Positions 17,073-25,728 are shown, numbered from the stretch's first letter. The stretch: DNA of 64,000 nt from JBEVOS01 sp964563395 (GCA_964563395.1 CAZLWK010000002.1:159009-223008); one strand, 5' to 3'. A program made the numbers and translations. Notes: generated by a model not told the origin, from the sequence alone.

Positions 17073-17732
17073 ATGGTCACACTCTTGATCGGCAACAAGA
17101 ATTATTCCTCCTGGTCGATGCGGCCCTGGCTGGCTTTGACATGGGCGGCCATTCCCTTCGAGGAACGCGTGCTGCCGCTCGGCCATCTCGGCTACGGCAA
17201 ATCGAAAATGCCCGATATTCGCGCCGCGAGCCCATCGGGGCGCGTGCCGGCGCTGAAGCTCGATGACGGGGCGACGATTTGGGACAGCATGGCGATTTGC
17301 GAATGGGCGCACGAGGCCGCGCCGCACGCCGGGCTGTGGCCGGCGGATGGAACGCAGCGCGCGCGCGCCCGCGCCGCCGCGGCGGAGATGCATGCCGGCT
17401 TTCAAAGCCTGCGCAAGGAAGCGCCAATGAACATGCGTCGTCGCCGCGCGCCGCGCGATTGGAGCGCCGATACGCGGGGCGACCTTGAACGCCTCGAAGA
17501 GTTGTGGGGCGATTGCCTGGCGCGCTCCGGGGGCCCCTACCTTTTCGGCGCGCGCACCATCGCCGATGCGTTCTACGCGCCCGTCGCCACGCGCCTGCGC
17601 ACCTATGGGATAGAAATGTCCGCGACCGCGCGCGCCTATTGCGACACGCTCTTCAAGGACGACGCCTTCCGCGCCTGGGAAGACGCCGCCATCGCCGAGC
17701 CTTGGGCGCTGGAAGACATGGATTCAATCTGA
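17073..17732 (+). CDS. Glutathione S-transferase family protein
   Basis: The 219-residue product starts with a thioredoxin-like N-terminal domain (TLLIGNKNYSSWSMRPWLAL, PSGRVPALKLDDG, DSMAICEWAHE). An all-helical C-terminal domain follows, with GPYLFGARTIADAFYAPVATR. This matches cytosolic GST proteins, which conjugate or reduce substrates with glutathione. The substrate is not predictable. I used the ATG at 17073, since the family normally begins at the first beta strand. The stop overlaps the start of the FKBP lipoprotein gene by one base (TGATG), pointing to co-translation, and nadE ends 46 bases upstream. Confidence 0.9.
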   Translation: MVTLLIGNKNYSSWSMRPWLALTWAAIPFEERVLPLGHLGYGKSKMPDIRAASPSGRVPALKLDDGATIWDSMAICEWAHEAAPHAGLWPADGTQRARARAAAAEMHAGFQSLRKEAPMNMRRRRAPRDWSADTRGDLERLEELWGDCLARSGGPYLFGARTIADAFYAPVATRLRTYGIEMSATARAYCDTLFKDDAFRAWEDAAIAEPWALEDMDSI

Positions 17733-18286
17733 TGCGTCACCTCTTCTTCATCGCGCTGGCGAACGCGGCGCTCGCGGCCTGCGGCGAATCTTCAAGCGTG
17801 ATGGAGGAGATCACACGCGCGGAAAAAGCCGAGGAAGAAGCCGCCACCGCCAATTCCGCCGAAGCGCAGCGCTTTCTGGCGGAGGTGGCGGCGCGCCCTG
17901 GCGTGCGCCCCACCGCGTCGGGGCTTCTGCTTGAAACGGTCGCCGCCGGGCCGGATCAATCCCTGCCGCGCCCGCCGCGCGAAGCGGTCGTGCTCGTGCA
18001 TTATGAAGGCGCGCTGGCGGACGGAACCGTCTTCGATTCCTCCATCGCGCGCGGCGAGCCCGCGCAATTTCCGCTCTCCGGCGTCATACCGGGCTTCGCC
18101 GAAGCGCTGACCACGATGCGGCCGGGCGACACGGTGCGCGCCTATATCCCTCCGGATATCGGCTATGGTCCGGCCGGTTCGCCGCCGGCCATTCCCGGCA
18201 ATGCCGCGCTCGTTTTCCGGATTCAATTGCTCGCCTTTCAGGGGCCGGACGGCCGCATTGTCAGCGCGCCGCGCCCGCCCGGCTAG
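17732..18286 (+). CDS. FKBP-type peptidyl-prolyl cis-trans isomerase, lipoprotein
   Basis: The 184-residue product starts with a lipoprotein signal (lipobox LAAC, Cys about 17), then a helical Glu/Ala-rich linker. A single FKBP domain (about 65-170) carries VLVHYEGALADGTVFDSS, VIPGFAEAL and IPPDIGYG. It should sit lipidated in the envelope and speed proline isomerisation of exported proteins. The short N-terminal helix resembles a reduced dimerisation segment of Mip/FkpA-type proteins. It is translationally coupled to the GST gene. Its stop codon (18284-18286) lies inside the first palindrome of the 18283-18452 repeat element, so the repeat meets the gene exactly. Confidence 0.9.
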   Translation: MRHLFFIALANAALAACGESSSVMEEITRAEKAEEEAATANSAEAQRFLAEVAARPGVRPTASGLLLETVAAGPDQSLPRPPREAVVLVHYEGALADGTVFDSSIARGEPAQFPLSGVIPGFAEALTTMRPGDTVRAYIPPDIGYGPAGSPPAIPGNAALVFRIQLLAFQGPDGRIVSAPRPPG

Positions 18287-18452
18287 TGGAGCGAACCTGA
18301 CATTCGCGCCCTGCTTCGTGCAAACCGCGGAAGCGAATGTCAGGTTCATGAGCTCCACTAGAAACCTAAAGTTTCTAGTGGTCTTTTTGATTCTGACATT
18401 TGCGAACGGGTGATGCGGTGCTGGGATGCAAATGTCAGAATCAGACCACTAG
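18283..18452. repeat. Tandem pair of related long palindromes (REP/MITE-like element)
   Basis: Two hairpin units fill the whole gap between the FKBP and argE genes. Unit A (18283-18361) has arms at 18283-18307 and 18333-18361; unit B (18375-18452) has arms at 18375-18403 and 18428-18452. The left arms share the pattern CTAGTGG-N3-GA-N2-CTGACATT-Y-GC. Where the units differ (AGC against TCT, AC against TT, C against T) the right arms carry the compensating change, so pairing is kept. Each unit has one 4-base insertion, ATGA in A and TTTT in B. The 13-base linker forms AAAC-CTAAA-GTTT, extending a third palindrome with the CCACTAG/CTAGTGG ends. Confidence 0.8.
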
Positions 18453-18455
18453 CTC

Positions 18456-19607
18456 ATGATCGGCGCGACACTTTCCATTCTTGAAACGCTGATCGCGTTC
18501 GACACCACATCCCGCAATTCCAATCTGGCCCTCATCGATTGGGTGGCGGACTTTCTCGATCGGCGCGGGATCGCATCGCGGCGCATCTTCGACGACGAGG
18601 GGCGCAAGGCCAATCTGATCGCGCGCATCGGCCCGGACGTGGAAGGCGGGATCGTGCTTTCCGGCCATACGGATGTCGTGCCGGTGGATGGGCAGGATTG
18701 GCGCACCGATCCGTTCAAGCTCAGCGGCGATGAGGAAAAGCTCTATGGCCGAGGCGTGGCCGACATGAAGAGCTTTCTCGCGCTCGCGCTCGCCCATGTC
18801 GATGCGATGCGCGCCGCCCCGCTGACGCATCCCATCATCCTCGCCTTCTCCTACGATGAAGAGATCGGCTGCCTTGGCGCGCCGCGCCTCATCGCGCAGC
18901 TGGGCGCCATGCCGCGCCCGCGCGCGGTGATCGTGGGCGAGCCGACGAGCATGAAGGTGCTTTCCGGCCACAAGGGCATTTCGGTGTTCAGCGTCGAGGT
19001 GTTTGGCCACGAGGCGCATTCCAGCCAAACGCATCTTGGCGTTTCAGCGATCATGGAGGCGCTGAAGCTGATGCGCCTGGTGGAGGACATGGCGCGCGAG
19101 GGCGCGGCGATGGCGGCGCCGGATTCGCCGTTTTCACCGCCGGGCGCGACGATGACGATCGGTATCGTCGAAGGCGGCACGGCCGCGAACATCCTCGCCC
19201 GGCGCTGCAAATTCGTTTGGGATCTGCGCTGCCCGCCGGACATCGATCCGGAATATTTCGCCGCCAAGTTCATGCGCGCCGCCGAGGCGCTCGATGCGGA
19301 GCTGAAGGCGCGCGCGCCCGATGCGGGGGTCGTGGTCACGCGCCGTTCGGCAACGCCGGCTCTGGCGCCGACATGGACCAGCGATGCTGAAAGCCTCGCG
19401 CGCGCGCTTACCGGCGATAACGGCCAAAGCGTCGCCTCCTACGCCGCCGAGGCCGGGCTATTTCAGCGCGCGGGCATGCCCGTGGTGCTGTGCGGACCGG
19501 GCTCGATCGATCAGGCGCATCAGCCGAACGAATGGATCGCCCGCGCGCAAATCGAGGAGGGCGCGCGCTTCATGGCGCGGCTGATCGAGCGCCTGTCGCG
19601 CGGCTGA
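18456..19607 (+). CDS. argE: Acetylornithine deacetylase (M20 family)
   Basis: The 383-residue product has M20 marks: SGHTDVVPVDG (His about 71 as metal ligand), GRGVADMKSF with the bridging Asp, and EEIGCLG with the catalytic Glu. It also has a dimerisation insert and a C-terminal metal His in the GPGSIDQAHQPNEW region. ArgE removes the acetyl group from N-acetylornithine to give ornithine in arginine synthesis, and it is a zinc/cobalt cytoplasmic enzyme. The GPGSIDQAHQPNE ending is typical of ArgE. The ATG lies 3 bases after the palindromic repeat and no Shine-Dalgarno is visible, so initiation may be weak or unusual. argD and argF are 27 kb away. Confidence 0.9.
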   Translation: MIGATLSILETLIAFDTTSRNSNLALIDWVADFLDRRGIASRRIFDDEGRKANLIARIGPDVEGGIVLSGHTDVVPVDGQDWRTDPFKLSGDEEKLYGRGVADMKSFLALALAHVDAMRAAPLTHPIILAFSYDEEIGCLGAPRLIAQLGAMPRPRAVIVGEPTSMKVLSGHKGISVFSVEVFGHEAHSSQTHLGVSAIMEALKLMRLVEDMAREGAAMAAPDSPFSPPGATMTIGIVEGGTAANILARRCKFVWDLRCPPDIDPEYFAAKFMRAAEALDAELKARAPDAGVVVTRRSATPALAPTWTSDAESLARALTGDNGQSVASYAAEAGLFQRAGMPVVLCGPGSIDQAHQPNEWIARAQIEEGARFMARLIERLSRG

Positions 19608-19678
19608 GCCGCTGCTTGCGACGTGAACAGGCGGTAACGCCGGCTTAACCCAAGCAGGTCAGCTCTCGTCATGGAGCC

Positions 19679-20995
19679 ATGGCGAAGTCAGAGACATCGG
19701 CGCCCGCGCGGCCGGTCGCGGCTCGCGGCACAGCTGCGTCGGCGGAGCAAGACGCCGGCCATGGGACCGACACGCCTGAAGCAAAAGCCGCCGCCCGAGG
19801 CGAAGCGCCAGCCCCAGGTCCGAAACGGCGTCGAAAGCGGCGCAGAAGCCGCAAGCGCAAGACGGAAACCGCCGTCGCCGCCGCGCCAACGCCGGATCGC
19901 CCAGTCCTGGTCCTGTCGCCGGACGGGCGCGGCCAAGCCCCCGAAGCGCCTTGGCCCGCGCCTGAGGACCCGCTCGCGCTCTATCTGGAAAATCCCTTCG
20001 ATTTCGGCGGCGACGCCGAGGACGACCAGCGCGACGACGAGGCCGAGACGCCCGCCGTGCTCGCGCAGCCGCCGCTCCCGCCCAGACCGATCGGCCCAAG
20101 CCCAGAGGTCCGCGCCGCGCGTCAGAGCGCGCTCGATGCCAACATTCTGCCTCCGCTCGCGCCGCTGGCGCCCCCGCCTCCGGCCGATCGATCCAGCTTC
20201 ATCGTCCGCGCCCGCGAGGCCGCCCAAGCGCAGGCGCGCGAGCAGGACACGCAAAAGGGCGGACTTTGGAAGCGGCTCAGCGACCCCAATCGCCTCACCG
20301 TGCATGTCACCGCCGGCGCCGCGGCCTTGATCGTGTTCGCGGGCGCGGTGACGCAGCCGCGCCAGGACGCCGAAAGCGCTCAGCCCGCAATGGGTCCAGC
20401 GCGGGCCGCCGCGAGCGCGCCGACGACAAGCCACGACGCGCATGCCGAAACCTATCGCCAGGCGCTGGCGCTGCTCGACGAAGGCGAGCCACGAGAGGCC
20501 GTGCGCCTCCTCAAGCGCGCCGCCGAAGCCGGCTTTCCGCCCGCGCAATACCGTCTCGCCAAGCATTATGAGCGCGGTGAAGGCGCGCCGCGCGATCTGG
20601 CGCTGGCGCTAAGCTGGGCCGAGCGCGCCGCCGAGGCCGGCAATGTGCAGGCGATGCACGATGTCGGCGTCTCCTACGCGCGCGGCGAGGGCGCGCCGGT
20701 GAACCCCGCCTCGGCCTATCGCTGGTTCCGCGAGGCGGCGGCCTATGGCGTCACCGACAGCCAATTCAATCTCGCGGTTCTGCATCAGCAGGGGCGCGGC
20801 GTGCGCGCCGATCCGAACGAGGCGCTGTTCTGGTTCATCGTGGCCGCGCGCGCCGGCGACGGCGCGGCCGTGGATCGGGCGGTGAGCCTCGCGGCCGCGC
20901 TTGAGCCCGCCGCGATTGAGCGCGCCCGCGCCCGCGCGCACGCCTTCCGACCGGCGCCTCCGCCGGCGGGGGCGAACGCCTTAGACTCGCTTTAG
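19679..20995 (+). CDS. Sel1-repeat protein with basic/proline-rich N-terminus and one membrane segment
   Basis: The 438-residue product starts with a low-complexity N-terminus with a basic run (RRRKRRRSRKRK near 50-61) and many prolines. One hydrophobic segment follows at about 208-222 (VTAGAAALIVFAGAV), then Sel1-like repeats (about 255-420): YRLAKHYERGEGAPRDLALA, HDVGVSYARGEGAPVNPASA and FNLAVLHQQGRGVRADPNEA. Sel1 repeats form alpha-solenoids for protein binding. The topology suggests a cytoplasmic head and periplasmic repeats, reminiscent of PodJ/DipM-type polar scaffolds in related bacteria, although no specific orthologue is claimed. It ends inside the 3' end of the convergent cysQ gene (15-base overlap). 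Confidence 0.8.
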   Translation: MAKSETSAPARPVAARGTAASAEQDAGHGTDTPEAKAAARGEAPAPGPKRRRKRRRSRKRKTETAVAAAPTPDRPVLVLSPDGRGQAPEAPWPAPEDPLALYLENPFDFGGDAEDDQRDDEAETPAVLAQPPLPPRPIGPSPEVRAARQSALDANILPPLAPLAPPPPADRSSFIVRAREAAQAQAREQDTQKGGLWKRLSDPNRLTVHVTAGAAALIVFAGAVTQPRQDAESAQPAMGPARAAASAPTTSHDAHAETYRQALALLDEGEPREAVRLLKRAAEAGFPPAQYRLAKHYERGEGAPRDLALALSWAERAAEAGNVQAMHDVGVSYARGEGAPVNPASAYRWFREAAAYGVTDSQFNLAVLHQQGRGVRADPNEALFWFIVAARAGDGAAVDRAVSLAAALEPAAIERARARAHAFRPAPPPAGANALDSL

Positions 20996-21823
20996 CGCCG
21001 CGCGGGCCGCCGCCTCGGCTTCAGGTCCGCCGTAAGCGACAAAGCCCTCGACTAGGAAATCCGCTTCCGCGCGGCCGTAGCGAAGCGGCGCCCCGTCAAG
21101 CCGCATCAAACCGCCGCCGGCGGCCGCCAGCACCGCATGGCCCGCCGCGGCGTCCCATTCGCTGACTGGGCCGAAGCGCGGATAAATGTCCGCCGCGCCC
21201 TCGGCGAGCTTGCAGAATTTAATCGAGGAGCTCGCGCCGATTCGCTCGTGCGGCCCCAGCGCGGCGACGAAATCCTCCATCTTGCCGCCCTTGCCGTGAC
21301 GGCGGCTGCCGATCACGCGCCAGGGCGGCGCGGCGGCGGGCGTCACCGATATCGGGGCGAGCGCGCTGACGAGGCGCGCGGCGCGCGCGTCCGCGCGGGC
21401 GGCCAGCGCGCGGCCCGGCTCGGCGGCGTAGAGCGCGCCCGTGGCCGGGGCGAGCACCACGCCCATGATGGGGCGCGCGTCCTCGATGAGCGCGATGTTG
21501 ACGGTGAATTCGCCAGTCTCGCCCTCGATGAAATCCTTGGTGCCATCGATCGGATCGACACAGAAGAAGCGCGCGCCAAGATGAGGCCGGCGCCCATCAG
21601 AAACGGCCTCCTCGCCCAGCATCGGCACGCCGGGCGCCAAACGCGCCAGCCCCGCCTCGATCACCGCCTCGGCGCGTTGATCGGCGATGGTGACGGGCGA
21701 GCCGTCGCCCTTCTTCATGGCGTCGAATCCGGCGTCCTTCACGGCCATGATTTCGCGCCCCGCCGCCAGCGCCAGCGCGATGAGATCGTCGAGCGCGGGA
21801 CGCGCGGATGCAGGGCTTGTCAT
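20981..21823 (-). CDS. cysQ: 3'(2'),5'-bisphosphate nucleotidase (inositol monophosphatase fold)
   Basis: The 280-residue product shows the Li+-sensitive phosphatase motifs: GSPVTIADQRAE (about 41-52), the GEE pair near 70-72, DPIDGTKDFI (90-99) and WDAAAGHAVL near the end. CysQ hydrolyses 3'-phosphoadenosine 5'-phosphate to AMP, clearing a by-product of sulfate assimilation, and needs Mg2+. The length fits the family. It is convergent with the Sel1 gene. Other members of this fold (histidinol- or inositol-phosphatases) are less likely, given the EFTVNIALIE and SSIKFCKLAEG segments typical of CysQ. Confidence 0.9.
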   Translation of the reverse strand: MTSPASARPALDDLIALALAAGREIMAVKDAGFDAMKKGDGSPVTIADQRAEAVIEAGLARLAPGVPMLGEEAVSDGRRPHLGARFFCVDPIDGTKDFIEGETGEFTVNIALIEDARPIMGVVLAPATGALYAAEPGRALAARADARAARLVSALAPISVTPAAAPPWRVIGSRRHGKGGKMEDFVAALGPHERIGASSSIKFCKLAEGAADIYPRFGPVSEWDAAAGHAVLAAAGGGLMRLDGAPLRYGRAEADFLVEGFVAYGGPEAEAAARAALKRV

Positions 21824-21937
21824 GGCGCGCCATCAAGCCGCTGGGGCCGGCCCGGTCAACATTGACATGGGGCCCGCCGCGATTAGCTTGCGCGCGATCG
21901 AGAACCAGCGCCGATCCGGCGCGCGGCGCGGGCGTTC

Positions 21938-22903
21938 ATGCTGCTCATCACCGGCGTCGCCGGCTTCATCGGATTTCACGCCGCCAAGACGCTCCTCGCC
22001 GCCGGCTGGGACGTGGCGGGAATCGATGAGGTCAATGCCTATTATGATCCGGCGGTGAAGCGCGCGCGGCTCGCCGCGCTGGCCGGAGAAAAGCGCTTCC
22101 GCTTCATCGAGGCGGACATGGCCGCCGAAGGCGCGCTGGAGGCCGCCGCGCCCGCCGCCTCGCTCACCCATATCCTGCATCTCGCCGCGCAAGCGGGCGT
22201 GCGCTATTCGCTGCGCGCGCCGTTCGCCTATGAACACGCCAATGTGCGCGGGCATTTGGCGGTGCTGGAGCATGCGCGCGCCGCGCCGCGCCTTGAGCAT
22301 TTGGTCTACGCCTCGTCCTCGTCGGTCTATGGCGATCGCGCCGACGGGCCGTTCCGCGAAAGCGACCGCTGCGACACGCCGGCCTCGCTCTACGCCGCCA
22401 CCAAGCGCGCCGGCGAATTAATGAGCGAGACCTATGCGCGTCTTTATGGCCTCAAGTGCACTGGGCTGCGCTTCTTCACGGCCTATGGGCCGTGGGGTCG
22501 GCCGGACATGGCGCTGTGGCTGTTCACGGACGCGATCCTCAAGGGCGAAACGATCACCGTATTCGATGGCGGACGCCTCTCGCGCGATTTCACCTATATC
22601 GACGACATCGCCGCCGTGTTCGCGCCCATTCTGACAACGCCGCCGAATGGCGCGCCGCCGCACGCCATCTACAATATCGGCAACGCCCATCCCCATGACG
22701 TGAACGCGCTGATCGTCGCCGTCGAAAAAGCCACGGGACGCACCGCCGCGCGCATCGACGCGCCGCGCAATCCCGTCGAAGTGGCGGTGACGTTCGCGGA
22801 TTCCTCGCGTGCGTCCGCCGCGTTCGGTTTCGCGCCGCGCATGCCGCTCGAAGAGGGCGTGGCGCGCTTCGTGGACTGGCGCAAAAGCCGAACGGACTTT
22901 TAG
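21938..22903 (+). CDS. NAD-dependent nucleotide-sugar epimerase (UDP-glucuronate 4-epimerase-like)
   Basis: The 321-residue product is an extended short-chain dehydrogenase: GVAGFIGFHAAKTL (dinucleotide loop, about 6-19), DEVNAYYDPAVKRARL, LAAQAGVRYS, the SSSSVYG strand and YAATKRAGE with the catalytic Tyr-x3-Lys. The NAYYDPAVK segment and GLRFFTAYGPWGRPDMAL are typical of UDP-glucuronate/UDP-glucose 4-epimerases of the LpsL/CapI type. It supplies galacturonate or galactose-type sugars for surface polysaccharide. Its 3' end overlaps the convergent host-attachment-family gene by 4 bases. No other sugar gene is adjacent. Confidence 0.9.
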   Translation: MLLITGVAGFIGFHAAKTLLAAGWDVAGIDEVNAYYDPAVKRARLAALAGEKRFRFIEADMAAEGALEAAAPAASLTHILHLAAQAGVRYSLRAPFAYEHANVRGHLAVLEHARAAPRLEHLVYASSSSVYGDRADGPFRESDRCDTPASLYAATKRAGELMSETYARLYGLKCTGLRFFTAYGPWGRPDMALWLFTDAILKGETITVFDGGRLSRDFTYIDDIAAVFAPILTTPPNGAPPHAIYNIGNAHPHDVNALIVAVEKATGRTAARIDAPRNPVEVAVTFADSSRASAAFGFAPRMPLEEGVARFVDWRKSRTDF

Positions 22904-23328
22904 GGCAAGCGCAGATCGCCAAGGCGGCGCTTGATCGCCACGGCGTCCTCCGAGACGACGTCTTTAGCGAGCGTATGTGCGATCTTGGCGCCGGCGGCCT
23001 CCGGCAATCCCGCGCGCAGAAGGCCGAGCGCGCGCGGCGGCGCGATCACCACGAGATGGTCGAATGCGCCCATCGCCTCGCCCACCAGCCCAGCGACGCG
23101 GCGCAGGAAATTTTCCTCTTCCGCCTCGTGCAGGTCGCGTTTTTCCATCGCGCTGCGATGCGGCGTGGCGGATTCGAAGGTGCGCGGCGGCCGGTCCTGC
23201 GGCGCGTAAAGATCTTCGTCCGCGATGTCGTGGGCGGCCCGCTGAATCAGGTCGGCGCCGCGCCGAGGCTCCTCATAGAGGCGCGCCCGGCGGCCGTCGG
23301 CGACCAAGATCAAGGTTGATCCGTTCAT
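22900..23328 (-). CDS. Host-attachment-family protein (baeRF-like)
   Basis: The 142-residue product opens with TLILVADGRRARLYEEP and later has HRSAMEKRDLHEAEEENFLR and FDHLVVIAPPRALGLLR, a pattern I recognise from proteins annotated as required for attachment to host cells. The fold resembles release-factor eRF1 domain 2. The annotated phenotype comes from plant-associated bacteria, and the biochemical role is unknown. There is no signal peptide, so it is cytoplasmic. Starts at 23328 (MNGSTL) and 23334 (MRMNG) are both possible. Confidence 0.75.
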   Translation of the reverse strand: MNGSTLILVADGRRARLYEEPRRGADLIQRAAHDIADEDLYAPQDRPPRTFESATPHRSAMEKRDLHEAEEENFLRRVAGLVGEAMGAFDHLVVIAPPRALGLLRAGLPEAAGAKIAHTLAKDVVSEDAVAIKRRLGDLRLP

Positions 23329-23439
23329 CCGCATGGAACGCTCCAAAACAGGAATTGGCGCCAATGCGTGAACGGCGCCGACACATCCTCACAGATGCGC
23401 CGACGCCGCCCTTTGTTTCATCGCAAATCGAGGCGGGAC

Positions 23440-24351
23440 CTATTGTTGCTGCTGCAGATCGCCATTGTTGACCCAGCCCTCATTGTCGTTGTCGTCGGCC
23501 ACTTTCCACCACATGCCGTCGCGGTCGCCGAGCGGATAGACCGTCACGCCCGCCGGCAGCGTGCGCATCAGTTCACCCCGGCCGCCGGCCCGCGTGCGCA
23601 TGGCCGTCGGCTGAAGCACGCGATAGCTCTCCTGTGGCGCGCCCGCGATCGTCGGACCCCCGCCGGCCTGCTGCACGAGGTTGGTGTAGGCGTCGATGAA
23701 GGCCACGGTGATGACGCGGCCGATTTCGGTGTCCGTGTAGCCGCCAAGGCCCACGCCGCCGCCGCCCAGGAAGGCGCCGCCGCCCCAGGTGATGTTGCGG
23801 TTCACGGCGTTGCCTTCGGTGGAATAGCTTTCCGTGGTGCGCACATTGGTGAGCGTAAGCGTGGTCTGCGCATTCTGATTGCGCACGCCGAGGCCGCCGA
23901 TCGCCGCGCCGAAGCGTCCGCCGACCATGCCGCCGACGAGGCCGCCAACACCGCCGCCGCTGGAATTGTTGTCCTGCGCGACGACATCGGCGAGCAGCAC
24001 GTAATCGGCCGCGCGCATTTGGCCGCCGCCCACATTTGAGCCGCGCTGGAGATTGCCCTGGCCGGACAATTCCCGCTCGCGCAGCGCCGCATCGAGACCC
24101 GCGCCGCGCTCGACCACGGTGAAGCAGCCCGATTGCTGCACCACGACGCGCAGCAGCGCCGCCGGCGGCTGCAGGCGCATGCCGGTCCAGCCCGCGCTGT
24201 CGCCGTTTTGGATCGACACCGTGCCCAGATTGGTGGCGCAACGTGGCACTTGCGGCGTGGTGGAGGCGGCCGCGCGCGGCTGCGCGTGCGCCGCCCCGAC
24301 CGACAAAGCCGCCGCGCACGCCAAAGCCGCCGCTCGAATCGCGAATTTCAT
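23440..24351 (-). CDS. CsgG/HfaB-like secretion-assembly protein with C-terminal SH3-like domain
   Basis: The 303-residue product has a signal peptide (cleavage near GAAHA, residue 23). A CsgG-type domain follows (about 40-240): FTVVERGAGLDAALRERELS, AADYVLLADVVAQD, a Gly-rich stretch GGGVGGLVGGMVGG and TLTLTNVRTTESYSTEGNA. A C-terminal SH3b-like module (about 252-300) carries MRTRAGGRGELMRTLPAGV and WWKVADDNDNEGWV. CsgG-family proteins form outer-membrane pores for curli or for holdfast anchoring (HfaB). No lipobox is convincing, unlike CsgG. The added SH3-like tail and long glycine-rich insert are unusual for the family. No csgA/hfaA-like gene is adjacent. Confidence 0.75.
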   Translation of the reverse strand: MKFAIRAAALACAAALSVGAAHAQPRAAASTTPQVPRCATNLGTVSIQNGDSAGWTGMRLQPPAALLRVVVQQSGCFTVVERGAGLDAALRERELSGQGNLQRGSNVGGGQMRAADYVLLADVVAQDNNSSGGGVGGLVGGMVGGRFGAAIGGLGVRNQNAQTTLTLTNVRTTESYSTEGNAVNRNITWGGGAFLGGGGVGLGGYTDTEIGRVITVAFIDAYTNLVQQAGGGPTIAGAPQESYRVLQPTAMRTRAGGRGELMRTLPAGVTVYPLGDRDGMWWKVADDNDNEGWVNNGDLQQQQ

Positions 24352-24486
24352 GCTTGGCCTCTCCCCTGGTGGCCGCGCCTTTCCAGCGCGCGGCTTCAAA
24401 TCCCTGCCCGCGCGTCTTAGCACGCGCCCGGAGAGCGGCGAAGATATTCTTTCCTGCAGTTCACATTCGGTCAAAAAGGCGAGCGC

Positions 24487-25728
24487 TTAGAGCCGCTTGG
24501 GCGGATAGCCGGCGCGCGTGAGCGCGGCCACGATCTCATCGGTGTGCTGGGCGTCGCGCGTTTCGATCTCGATGTCGAACTCGGCGCCCTTGGCGGGCAC
24601 GTCCAGCGCATAGCGCCGATGCTCGACCGAGATGATGTTGGCGCCGTTATCGCCCAGAAGACGCGACACGCTGGCCAAAAGGCCAGGACGATCATCGCCG
24701 GTGAACCGCAGATTGGCGATGCGCCCATCGCGGATCAGCGAGCGCGTGAGCACCGAAGCCAGAAGCCGCGTATCGATATTGCCGCCAGTGAGGATGAGGC
24801 CGCATTTCTGGCCGCGGAATTTCTCAGGATACGCTAAGAGCGCCGCCAGCGACGCCGCGCCCGCACCCTCCACGACTGTCTTTTCGATCATGCAATAAAG
24901 CGCGATCGCGCGCTCGAATTCAGGTTCCTCGACCAGCACGATATCGTCGATCAGCGGACGCACCACGGCGTAAGCGAGATCGCCGACCTGCTTGACCGCG
25001 ATACCTTCGGCGATGGTGTGGCCGCCGGTCTTGGCGGTCATGCCGCGCATGCGGGCGGTGAAGCTTGGATACATCGCCGGCTCGACCCCGACGATGCGCA
25101 CGTCGGGGCGCATGTGCCGCGCGGCGGTGGCGACGCCCGCGACAAGGCCGCCGCCGCCGATCTGCACCGGCAGCACATCGAAATCGGGCTGCTCCTCGAA
25201 CATTTCGAGCGCGATCGTGCCTTGGCCCGCCATCACCGCCGGATCGTTGAACGGGTGCACGAAGGTCATGTCGCGCACGTCGCGCATCTCGATCGCGTAT
25301 TGATAGGCTTCGTCGAACGTCTCGCCCTTCAGCACCACTTCGGCGCCGTGGCCGCGCGTCTGCTGGACCTTCACGAACGGCGTGTTCACCGGCATCAGGA
25401 TCGTGGCCGGAATGCCGAGGCGCTGGGCGTGATAGGCGAGCGCCTGGCTGTGATTGCCGGCGGAGGCCGCGATGACGCCCTTCATGCGCTCCGAATTCGT
25501 CAGCTGAAGCAGCTTGTTCAGCGCGCCGCGCTCCTTGTAGGCGGCGGTGAATTGGTAATTCTCGAACTTGATCCACACCTCGGCCCCGGTGATCGCCGAG
25601 AGCGTTTTCGACAGGCGCAAGGGCGTGCGCTCCACCTGGCCCTTGAGGCGCTCGGCGGCGGCGCGGATATCGTCGATGGTCACGGCGGGCGCGAGGGAGC
25701 GCGCGGCCGCACTGGCTTGGTCCGGCAT
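24487..25728 (-). CDS. ilvA: Threonine ammonia-lyase with C-terminal ACT domain
   Basis: The 413-residue product is a fold-type II PLP enzyme: the Schiff-base Lys65 lies in FTAAYKERGAL, followed by ASAGNHSQALAYHAQ and the PLP-phosphate loop GGGGLVAGVA. A single ACT domain follows at about 330-413 (RFTGDDRPGLLASVSRLLGD). It deaminates threonine to 2-oxobutyrate, feeding isoleucine synthesis or threonine breakdown. The short single-ACT form is between biosynthetic IlvA (two ACT-like repeats) and catabolic TdcB, so the gene symbol is the family name only. I used the ATG at 25728 (MPDQAS). Confidence 0.88.
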   Translation of the reverse strand: MPDQASAAARSLAPAVTIDDIRAAAERLKGQVERTPLRLSKTLSAITGAEVWIKFENYQFTAAYKERGALNKLLQLTNSERMKGVIAASAGNHSQALAYHAQRLGIPATILMPVNTPFVKVQQTRGHGAEVVLKGETFDEAYQYAIEMRDVRDMTFVHPFNDPAVMAGQGTIALEMFEEQPDFDVLPVQIGGGGLVAGVATAARHMRPDVRIVGVEPAMYPSFTARMRGMTAKTGGHTIAEGIAVKQVGDLAYAVVRPLIDDIVLVEEPEFERAIALYCMIEKTVVEGAGAASLAALLAYPEKFRGQKCGLILTGGNIDTRLLASVLTRSLIRDGRIANLRFTGDDRPGLLASVSRLLGDNGANIISVEHRRYALDVPAKGAEFDIEIETRDAQHTDEIVAALTRAGYPPKRL

